The position numbers were made by a program, and so were the translations under genes. Shown here piece by piece: positions 1 to 7,000 of a stretch of 8,696 nt of DNA (within the stretch, counting starts at the first letter, position 1; each line of letters opens with the position of its first letter). The stretch is from Lachnospiraceae bacterium (lineage in GTDB: Bacteria > Bacillota > Clostridia > Lachnospirales > Lachnospiraceae), in the NCBI GenBank assembly GCA_024695225.1, contig JAILIO010000207.1, positions 1 through 8,696 of the forward strand, written 5' to 3'. The notes beneath the pieces were generated by a model. It did no database searches, was not told where the DNA came from, and worked only from the letters and a program-made list of their open reading frames with translations.

Positions 1-1
1 A

Positions 2-136
2 GGGGATAATGAGGATCAGCTGGAGGCAAAGATCGTGGACGGGGAACTTGTCATAACCGTGACCCAGAACGAGAACAGCGATAAGGGAACGGAATACGCA
101 GTGTGGACTGCCTACTATAAGCTTACAAACAGCTGA
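2..136 (+). CDS. C-terminal end of an unrecognised protein (5' cut by window edge)
   Basis: A reading frame open from the left edge runs for 44 codons to TGA at 134-136; the other two forward frames hit stops within the first 60 bases. The residues include the runs GELVITVTQNENS and YAVWTAYYKLTNS. They are acidic at first, then alternate hydrophobic and polar residues as beta strands do, and there is no cysteine, membrane segment or catalytic motif. Codon use (GTG, CTG, ATC, AAG, GAG) resembles the downstream genes, which supports real coding. I do not recognise the family; the end of a secreted or lipoprotein-like beta domain is possible but only a guess. The stop codon lies inside the 11-bp tandem repeat at 125-157. 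No intrinsic terminator follows the stop. Confidence 0.6.
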   Translation, partial: GDNEDQLEAKIVDGELVITVTQNENSDKGTEYAVWTAYYKLTNS

Positions 137-157
137 CAAACGATTGACAAACAGCTG
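125..157. repeat. Three tandem 11-bp repeats, one helical turn apart
   Basis: Three consecutive units, ACAAACAGCTG (125-135), ACAAACGATTG (136-146) and ACAAACAGCTG (147-157), make an exact 11-bp period. Units 1 and 3 are identical and unit 2 differs at four positions in its second half; a decayed fourth unit may begin at 158 (ATCAAA). The array straddles the stop codon of the upstream gene and ends 62 bp before the -35 element of the pfk promoter. An 11-bp period puts each ACAAAC on the same face of the helix, as in a cooperative protein-binding site, but a small slippage duplication would look the same. Confidence 0.6.
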
Positions 158-219
158 ATCAAAGGGCCGTATGAAGATTTAAGGCGGATCTCTGAGGGGA
201 GTCCTGAGGGTCTGTATCG

Positions 220-248
220 TTGCAATAGAGAGGTGTCTTTGCTATAAT
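220..248 (+). promoter_or_regulatory. Sigma-A type promoter of pfk
   Basis: The -35 element TTGCAA (220-225, 4 of 6 consensus) is followed by a 17-bp spacer and a perfect -10 TATAAT (243-248). TG at 240-241, one base before the -10, makes it an extended -10. Transcription should start near 254-256, giving a leader of about 120 nt before the pfk start codon. This is the only convincing promoter I found in the window, and it fits high expression of a glycolytic gene. Two CTGAGGG direct repeats lie just upstream of the -35, where an activator might bind. Confidence 0.8.
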
Positions 249-303
249 TTATGAGTTAAATTTCAGGGACCATATTTTATGACAGGGTTCCGGAATGCTT
301 TTG

Positions 304-320
304 GCAGGTGAGACATCTGC
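304..320 (+). other. Hairpin in the pfk leader
   Basis: GCAGGTG (304-310) pairs with CATCTGC (314-320) over seven base pairs with one G-U, closed by a 3-nt AGA loop. After one G-A mismatch, TTTT (299-302) can pair with AAAA (322-325). It sits 38-43 nt upstream of the ribosome binding site. There is no T run downstream, so it is not a terminator; it may stabilise the 5' end of the mRNA or have no function. Confidence 0.4.
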
Positions 321-376
321 AAAAATATGCACACCAAATTATTTATAATAATTTCACAAGAAAAGGAGAGCAGAAT

Positions 377-1603
377 ATGAAAGGTAATGCGATAGTCGGA
401 CAGTCCGGCGGCCCCACAGCCGTCATCAACTCATCCATCGGGGGAGTGTATGCAGAGGCCAAGAAACTTGGCGCCGGCAAGGTTTACGGTATGGTCCATG
501 GGATCGAGGGATTCATGGATGATCAGATCATAGATCTGGACGATTACCTTGCGGATGACATGGGACTTGAACTGTTGAAGAGAACTCCTTCAGCCTTCCT
601 TGGCTCATGCAGGTTTAAGCTTCCTGCGCTGGAAGGCAATGAGGATGTATATGAGAAGATATTTGCCGTCATGGAAAAGCATGACATCAATTATTTCTTC
701 TATGCCGGCGGAAATGATTCTATGGACACTGTGAAACAGCTTTCCGATTATGCCGCAGCTCATAACAAAAAGCAGCTTTTCATCGGTGTTCCCAAGACCA
801 TAGACAACGATCTTCCCATCACTGACCATTGCCCCGGTTACGGTTCCGCTGCCAAATATATCGCAACTTCACTTAAAGAGATCATCAGGGACAATGAGTC
901 CTTTGGAGCGAAAAAGCCCACCATCTGCATCGTTGAGATCATGGGAAGAAATGCGGGATGGCTCACAGCAGCCGCAGCTCTGGCCAAGGGTGATGACTGC
1001 ACGGGAGTAAACGCCATCTACCTTCCCGAGAGAGTCTTTGACATGGATGCATTCATGGAAAAGGTGAAGAAACTGGCCAAGGAAAAGAGTTCTGTGGTCA
1101 TTGCCGTTTCAGAGGGGATCCATGTGGCAGACGGCAGGTATGTCTGTGAGATCGGAAGAGACGTGGCAGTGGACGTGTTCGGACATAAGCAGATGTCCGG
1201 TACAGCCGCCATGCTTGCGGAGAAGATCGCAGCTGAGACAGGGCTCAAGACCCGTGCCATAGAGTTCTCAACCCTCCAGAGAGCGGCAACACACATCGCC
1301 AGCCTTACCGATATAAACGAAGCTTTTGCTTCCGGCGCTGCCGCAGCCAAGGCCGCAGACGACGGAAAGACCGGAATGATGGTCACCCTTCAGCGCACAT
1401 CCGATTCACCTTATCAGTGCACCACCGGTGTCTATGACATACATCAGATCGCCAATGTGGAGCGCAAGGTTCCCGACGAATGGATAAATGAGGACGGCAC
1501 GGACATCACAGACGAATATGTGAAGTATGCCAGACCCCTTATCCTGGGCGAACTTATGCCTTATTGGGTAAACGGAACTCCCAGACATCTGGTGAGAAAG
1601 TGA
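377..1603 (+). CDS. pfk: 6-phosphofructokinase, probably pyrophosphate-dependent
   Basis: Phosphorylates fructose-6-phosphate to fructose-1,6-bisphosphate, the committing step of glycolysis in the cytoplasm. The 408-aa length fits the approximately 400-420-aa PPi-type family better than the approximately 320-aa ATP-PfkA. Visible motifs are the N-terminal GQSGGPTAVIN (8-18), GGNDS (111-115), PKTIDND (139-145, with catalytic TIDND), MGR (189-191, sugar-phosphate binding), LPE (216-218), SEG (245-247) and QR (301-302). In family knowledge, Asp in the second variable position of GGxD and Lys before TIDND favour pyrophosphate over ATP, and D114 and K140 supply both. Asn113 replaces the Asp of E. 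coli GGDGS, which I believe is normal in this subclade. ATG 377 was chosen because AAGGAG (363-368) lies 8 nt upstream; an in-frame GTG at 308 would add 23 unfamily-like residues without a good binding site. It has its own promoter and is followed by the terminator at 1668-1706. Confidence 0.93.
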   Translation: MKGNAIVGQSGGPTAVINSSIGGVYAEAKKLGAGKVYGMVHGIEGFMDDQIIDLDDYLADDMGLELLKRTPSAFLGSCRFKLPALEGNEDVYEKIFAVMEKHDINYFFYAGGNDSMDTVKQLSDYAAAHNKKQLFIGVPKTIDNDLPITDHCPGYGSAAKYIATSLKEIIRDNESFGAKKPTICIVEIMGRNAGWLTAAAALAKGDDCTGVNAIYLPERVFDMDAFMEKVKKLAKEKSSVVIAVSEGIHVADGRYVCEIGRDVAVDVFGHKQMSGTAAMLAEKIAAETGLKTRAIEFSTLQRAATHIASLTDINEAFASGAAAAKAADDGKTGMMVTLQRTSDSPYQCTTGVYDIHQIANVERKVPDEWINEDGTDITDEYVKYARPLILGELMPYWVNGTPRHLVRK

Positions 1604-1615
1604 TCGATGAGGAAA

Positions 1616-1637
1616 CCTGAATTTCTGGAATTTCAGG
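1616..1637 (+). repeat. Tandem 9-bp repeat forming a small hairpin
   Basis: GAATTTCTG (1619-1627) is followed directly by GAATTTCAG (1628-1636), with one base different. The same stretch can fold, with CCTGAA (1616-1621) pairing to TTCAGG (1632-1637); after a T-T mismatch two more A-T pairs close a CTGG loop. It begins 12 bases after the pfk stop. The stem is too weak and lacks a T tract, so it is not a terminator. It could be an operator or an mRNA 3'-end structure. Confidence 0.4.
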
Positions 1638-1667
1638 CGGATTCCCGTATTAATAACTGTTAAACCT

Positions 1668-1706
1668 GCGGGATGGCGGAATTGTCCCGTCATCCCGCTT
1701 TAATTT
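1668..1706 (+). terminator. Strong intrinsic terminator after pfk, abutting the glgP ribosome binding site
   Basis: GCGGGATGGCGG (1668-1679) pairs with 1687-1698 over 12 uninterrupted base pairs (one G-U at 1676/1690) around a 7-nt loop, followed by TTTAATTT (1699-1706). This is a textbook rho-independent terminator for pfk. It ends two bases before GAGGT (1709-1713), the glgP ribosome binding site. Therefore either glgP is reached by readthrough, or it starts from a promoter between 1604 and 1668 whose leader contains this structure as an attenuator. Confidence 0.9.
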
Positions 1707-1720
1707 ACGAGGTAGAACAT

Positions 1721-4036
1721 ATGTCTATAATAGGTGCCGGAAATATGCAGAGAGATGTGCTTATGATGAATCTTGAAAAAGAGATAGAGGAGAGTGCTAT
1801 AAGACTCTATGGGAGAAAGCCTTCGGAGCTCAGTAAGAAGGAACTGTATTTTACAGTGCTGGATGTGACCAAGGAGCTTTTGGCGGTTACCGAGAATATA
1901 GAGTCTGTTAAACGGATATATTATGTGTCGGCAGAATTCCTGACAGGGAAACTCTTCAGAAAGAATCTCCTGAACCTGGGCATCTACGACAATATGGATG
2001 AGATCCTGAAAAAGTACGGGTCCGGTGTGGAAGAGATGGTGGAACAGGAACCTGAACCTTCTCTTGGAAACGGAGGACTGGGAAGGCTTGCCGCCTGCTA
2101 TCTGGATTCCATGGCGACTCTCGGGATCGCAGGAGAGGGCGTGGGTATCCTTTACCATCTGGGGCTTTTTAAGCAGGTGTTCAAGGACAGGCTCCAGTGT
2201 TCGGAACCTGATCCCTGGATAGAAGAGCATTCCTGGCTCAGATCCACGGGTCTGACCTTTGACGTGGATTATGCTGACCGTTCAGTCAAAGCCAGGCATT
2301 ACACCATAGATGTGCCCGGTTATCACGGCAGGATCAACAGGCTGAACCTTTTTGATGTGGACACTGCCGATGAGAGCATAGTGAAATCCGGCATCGATTT
2401 TGACAAGACAGACATAGAGAAGGGACTGACGCTGTTCCTGTACCCCGATGATTCCGATGAGGAGGGAAACCTGCTCAGGATATATCAGGAGTATTTTCTT
2501 GCCAGCTGCGCGTCCCAGCTGATCCTCTCCGAGATGAAGGAGCAGAAATACGATCTTGCAAAGCTGTACGATCACGCGGTGGTGCAGATAAATGACACCC
2601 ATCCAACCCTGATCATTCCCGAACTCATCAGAAAACTTGTGGAAGACAAGGCGTTTTCCATGGACGAGGCCGTGGATATAGTCACAAAGACCTGCGCATA
2701 CACAAACCATACCATCATGGCGGAGGCTCTGGAGAAATGGCCTCTTAAATATATCCAGAAGGTTGTGCCTGCCCTTGTCCCCTATATCAAGGAACTGGAT
2801 AAGCGCATCAGGAAAAAATACAAGGACGAGACCCTGCAGATCATAGACAAGGATAAGAGGGTACATATGGCCCACATCGACATACACTACGGATATTCCG
2901 TAAACGGTGTGGCCTCCATCCATACTGATATACTCAAGGAAACAGAACTTAAGGAATTCAATGACATCTATCCCGGAAAGTTCTCAAACAAGACAAACGG
3001 CATAACTTTCCGCCGCTGGCTGTATTCCTGCAATATGAAACTGGACAGCCTGATCGCAGAGACCATAGGGGAAGGTTACAGAAAGGATGCCGGTCAGCTT
3101 GAGAAACTCCTGGCCTACAAGGATGATCCTGCGTTCCTTGAGAAACTGGACAAGATAAAGAGAGAAAACAAAGAAGCTCTGGCTGCAACGATTTATGAGA
3201 GAGAGGGTATCAGGATCGATCCCGATACCGTGTTTGATATCCAGTCAAAGAGACTTCACGAATATAAACGCCAGCAGATGAACGTGCTGGACATAATCAG
3301 AAGATATCAGGAGATAAAGAGCGGAAAACTGCCCGAACGTCCCGTGACCTTTATTTTCGGCGCGAAGGCTGCACCCGCATATGTCATCGCCAGAGATATA
3401 ATCCATCTCATCCTGGTGATGCAGGACATAATAAATAATGACCCTGTGGCATCGAAGTACATAAAAGTGATCATGGTGACGAATTATAATGTCTCATATG
3501 CGGAGAAGATGATACCCGCATGTGATATTTCCGAGCAGATATCACTGGCCTCCAAAGAGGCTTCAGGGACAGGGAATATGAAGTTCATGCTGAACGGAGC
3601 AGTGACCCTGGGAACCTTGGACGGGGCAAATGTCGAGATAAGGGATCTGGTGGGAGATGACAACATATATATCTTCGGAGCTGATGCTGCAACTGTCATC
3701 GATCACTACAAGAATGAGGACTATGTCTCTGAGAAACTGTACAAGGCAGACCCTGTGATCAAGGCTTCCGTGGACTTTATCACCGGACCTGCCGCGCTGA
3801 AACTGGGACATGCAGAGAATCTGAAAAGACTTAAAAAGGAACTTGTTGGTAAGGACTACTTTATGACGCTTCTGGACCTGAAAGATTATATGAAGACCAG
3901 AGACCGGGTGATAGCCGATTATTCGGACAGGGATAAGTGGCTCAAGATGTCCCTGACAAACATCGCAAAAGCAGGTTTCTTCTCTTCGGACAGGTCCATA
4001 AGGGATTATAACAGGGATATATGGAAGATAAACTGA
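1721..4036 (+). CDS. glgP: Glycogen (alpha-glucan) phosphorylase
   Basis: A cytoplasmic GT35 enzyme that cleaves alpha-1,4 glucan ends with phosphate, releasing glucose-1-phosphate from storage glycogen. At 771 aa it is slightly shorter than the approximately 800-aa E. coli enzymes. It aligns in order with family motifs: SAEFLTGK (70-77), EPSLGNGGLGRLAACYLDSMATLG (112-135), QINDTHP (289-295), TCAYTNHT (324-331), KTNGITFRRWL (424-434), KRLHEYKRQ (510-518), GAKAAPAY (547-554), NYNVSYAEKMIPACDISEQIS (588-608) and EASGTGNMKFMLNGA (613-627). K621 is the predicted pyridoxal-phosphate lysine. The N-terminal regulatory extension of animal enzymes is absent. ATG 1721 was chosen because GAGGT (1709-1713) lies 7 nt upstream; the in-frame ATG at 1673 would translate the terminator stem and has no ribosome binding site. 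The last 16 bp overlap addB. No clear promoter of its own is visible. The family is certain; preference for glycogen over maltodextrin is inferred. Confidence 0.95.
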   Translation: MSIIGAGNMQRDVLMMNLEKEIEESAIRLYGRKPSELSKKELYFTVLDVTKELLAVTENIESVKRIYYVSAEFLTGKLFRKNLLNLGIYDNMDEILKKYGSGVEEMVEQEPEPSLGNGGLGRLAACYLDSMATLGIAGEGVGILYHLGLFKQVFKDRLQCSEPDPWIEEHSWLRSTGLTFDVDYADRSVKARHYTIDVPGYHGRINRLNLFDVDTADESIVKSGIDFDKTDIEKGLTLFLYPDDSDEEGNLLRIYQEYFLASCASQLILSEMKEQKYDLAKLYDHAVVQINDTHPTLIIPELIRKLVEDKAFSMDEAVDIVTKTCAYTNHTIMAEALEKWPLKYIQKVVPALVPYIKELDKRIRKKYKDETLQIIDKDKRVHMAHIDIHYGYSVNGVASIHTDILKETELKEFNDIYPGKFSNKTNGITFRRWLYSCNMKLDSLIAETIGEGYRKDAGQLEKLLAYKDDPAFLEKLDKIKRENKEALAATIYEREGIRIDPDTVFDIQSKRLHEYKRQQMNVLDIIRRYQEIKSGKLPERPVTFIFGAKAAPAYVIARDIIHLILVMQDIINNDPVASKYIKVIMVTNYNVSYAEKMIPACDISEQISLASKEASGTGNMKFMLNGAVTLGTLDGANVEIRDLVGDDNIYIFGADAATVIDHYKNEDYVSEKLYKADPVIKASVDFITGPAALKLGHAENLKRLKKELVGKDYFMTLLDLKDYMKTRDRVIADYSDRDKWLKMSLTNIAKAGFFSSDRSIRDYNRDIWKIN

Positions 4037-7000
4037 GATTTGTACTTGGTCCTTCTTTTTCAGGAAAGACCCGCTTTATTTATGATGAGATCATAGAACA
4101 GTCGGAGAGATATCCCGACAAGAATCTGCTGCTGATCGTTCCCGATCAGTACACGCTTTCATCCCAGATAGAAATGGTGAAAGCGCATCCGAAACATGTC
4201 ATAACCAATATCGATGTTCTTTCTTTTGGCCGTCTCTCCCATCGTATCCTGGAGGAGACAGGGAGAGACCGGGCCGAAATGATCGATGATACCGGGAAAA
4301 GCCTCATAATCAGAAGGGAAGCAGGGGCGCATCTGGAGGATATCCCTGTTCTCGGGAAATATCTCAGGCGACCCGGTTATATCCATGAGATCAAATCTGT
4401 CATATCCGAGTTCATGCTCTACGGCGTGGGAACCGCAGACCTTGAAAGGGCGGCTGAAAACATGTCCCTTCCTCCGGGACTCAGGAACCGGCTGTCTGAG
4501 CTTTCATTTGTATATGACAGATTTACAACTGCTCTGGGCACCACATATACCACAAGGGAGGACCGGCTGCTGGTGCTGGCAGACGCGGTCAGATCCTCCG
4601 GTATCCTTAAGGGATCCAGGATCTATTTTGACGGTTTCACAGGGTTTACCCCTCTTCAGGTAAATGTCATAAGGGAGATGGCAGAGATCGCAGAGAATGT
4701 CACAGTGACCCTTCTCTGGGATCACAACAATAAAGACACTTCAGCGGAAGAGACCCCGGAAGCGCTGTTTCATATGAGCAGACAGACCATCGATGCTCTG
4801 ACTGAGGCTGCGGGAGGGAAAGGTGTTTCCTTTGTCTTTTCGGAGGACATTCCCGCAAAAACCGGTGACAGGGTGGAAAAGGACGAGGCTGTTCTCTGTC
4901 TTGAAAAGAATCTCTTCAGAAAAGAAAGAACCATATCTGAGACAGCAGGGAAGACAGACAGTATACGCATTTACAGGTACAGGGATCAGAGATCTGAGGT
5001 AGAGGGCTGTGCCAGGGAGATCATAAGATATATCAGGGATACGGAGGCTAAATACAGCGATATCGCAGTGATAGCAGGGGACCTTGCAGGCTATGCAGGG
5101 GAGATCGAGGATGTTTTTAAAGCCTACGATATACCCGTATATATGGACTACACCAGAAATGTTTCAAACAATGCGCTTTCCGTTTTCATAAGAAGCGCTC
5201 TGGAGATGATGGACAACGCTTTCCGCCCCGATTCTGTCATGAGGTTTTTGAGAACCGGCTTTGTGACAGATGAGACGGATATTCCCGGGAGCAGTCTGTA
5301 CATAGATCAGTTTGAAAACTATATAAGACGCAGGGGTCTCAGAGGGATCAGCTCCTATGAAAAGCCTTTCTCCGAAGAGGAGACTCCCGAGGAAAAGGTC
5401 AGACAAAAACTCATGGATGTGCTCTCCCCCCTGAAGGCATCCGGCAAGACCGTAAGAGACAGGATACATGCGGTATATGAGCTCATGCTAAAGGCAGGGT
5501 GCGCTGAAAAACTGTACAGAAGATCCGAAGAACTGAAGGAAGAAGGGGAGTATCAGCTCTCCGGAGAATACGGACAGATATACAGGTATATCCTTAACCT
5601 GCTGGACGTGTTTATTTCCCTTCTCGGGGATGAGGAGGTTGAGAATTCCGAGTTTACAGGCCTCTTTGAGGCAGGCATAGCGGAGATAAGGGTCGGAACC
5701 ATCCCCCAGGACAGGGACAGAGTCACGGTGGGGGATCTGGAGAGGACCAGGCTGGACCGGGTTCAGGCGGTGTTTGTGCTGGGATGCGATGACATGAACA
5801 TACCCGGCAGGTCCGGACAGGGAAGCCTGCTGTCAGAAGTTGACAGGGAGATGCTTTCAGCCTGCGGTCTCACATTGTCTCCTTCGGGACAGGAGATCAT
5901 GTTCAGCCAGAGGATGTATCTCTATATGAACCTCACCAAAGCCTGCAGGCTTCTCTATATTTCCTGGCCTGGCATGGGCGCGGATATGAGCGTTAGAAAC
6001 CCTTCATACCTCACGGGTGAGATCAGACGGATATTCCCCGGGATAAGGGTGAGGGAAGCAGACAGCCTGGCATATTACGAAAAGATAGTGAGCCCCCGGG
6101 ATGCATATTCCCTTTTGGCGGTGTCTCTCAGGAGAGTGGCCGAGGGAGAGGGAAAGGAAATGATACCCGCTGCCAGGGCGGTGCTTTCGGCAGTGAAAGA
6201 GAATTCCGTAAAGAGCGGGGAGGGATCTGAAAAAGCAGCTGCCTCCATTAAACTCTGCGACAGGATGCTGGGAACTGCATTCTCATTTTATGAAGGTAAA
6301 AGTATTTCCAAATCCACTGTTGAGGCGCTGTATGGAAAGAAACTGAGGGAATCGGTCACCAGGATAGAAACCTTTGCGCAGTGTCCTTACAGGTATTTCC
6401 TGGGGTTTGGGCTGGGGCTTAAGGAGCGCAGGGATTACAGCGTAACTTCCCTTGATACGGGTATATTCCTCCACGATGCCCTGGAGAGATTCGGAGAGAT
6501 CGCTGCCGTAAATAATAAAGGGTGGGCCGATCTTACTGAGCCCCAGATGCAGGAATACGCCAGGGCTGCCACGGATGAGGTGGCAAGAAAATATAAGGAT
6601 ACACCGCTGGGAGCTGCAGGCAGGAACAGATATATGCAGCAGAGACTCTACAGGATCCTTATGAGAAGTGTCAGTGTGATCGGGCATCAGATCGCCGGCG
6701 GAGGTTTCAAACCTGTGGCTTATGAGGCAGAGTTCAAGGATCTGTTGGAACCAGGGGACGGTTTTTCCATAAATCTGAACGGCAAGATAGACCGGATCGA
6801 CCGGGCGGTACTTGACGGCATATCCTATTACAGGGTCATCGACTACAAGACCGGGAGCAAGAAGTACAACGAAAAGAGGATCAGCGCAGGACTGGATGTA
6901 CAGCTTCCGCTGTATCTGAAATATGTTGTGGACGATGCCATATCCAGGAAAGAAAATGCGAGAGCTGCTGGCATGTTTTATTATCATGTGGCGGATCCTC

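Larger units (their letters stand above)
137..376 (+). other. Intergenic region with pfk promoter and leader
   Basis: There are 240 bases without a supportable gene. From left to right it holds the rest of the 11-bp repeat array, a purine-rich stretch with two copies of CTGAGGG (192-198 and 204-210), the promoter at 220-248, and an approximately 120-nt untranslated leader ending at the pfk ribosome binding site. Two weak hairpins can be drawn in the leader: GGGACC (266-271) with GGTTCC (286-291), and GCAGGTG (304-310) with CATCTGC (314-320) around an AGA loop. Neither is followed by a T tract, and I recognise no riboswitch class. Confidence 0.6.

Noticed and set aside
144..175. Perfect TTGACA (144-149) as a second promoter
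   Set aside because: No -10 at 16-18 bp; the nearest candidate, TATGAA (170-175), needs a 20-bp spacer. The hexamer arises from the 11-bp repeat.
299..325. Leader hairpin as an intrinsic terminator
   Set aside because: The downstream side is A-rich on the + strand and no T run follows on either strand beyond the stem.
344..349. TATAAT just before the pfk ribosome binding site as a -10 element
   Set aside because: The -35 region at 17 bp spacing is AAAAAT, and the start would leave almost no leader.
308..376. Upstream GTG start extending pfk by 23 residues
   Set aside because: It lies inside a leader hairpin, has no good ribosome binding site, and adds residues unlike the family's N-terminus; ATG 377 has AAGGAG at ideal spacing.
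1623..1653. A glgP promoter with TATTAA (1648-1653) as the -10
   Set aside because: Only 4 of 6 matches, and TTCTGG at 1623-1628 would need a 19-bp spacer; too weak to annotate.
1673..1720. ATG 1673 as start of glycogen phosphorylase
   Set aside because: The codon sits within the left arm of the terminator stem with no ribosome binding site before it; ATG 1721 has GAGGT 7 nt upstream.
2282..2923. 213-codon open frame on the minus strand
   Set aside because: It lies antisense to conserved phosphorylase motifs, has no recognisable domain, and is a by-product of codon bias.
6283..6987. 234-codon open frame on the minus strand
   Set aside because: It lies antisense to the AddB nuclease domain and shows no protein family features; a shadow of the real gene.
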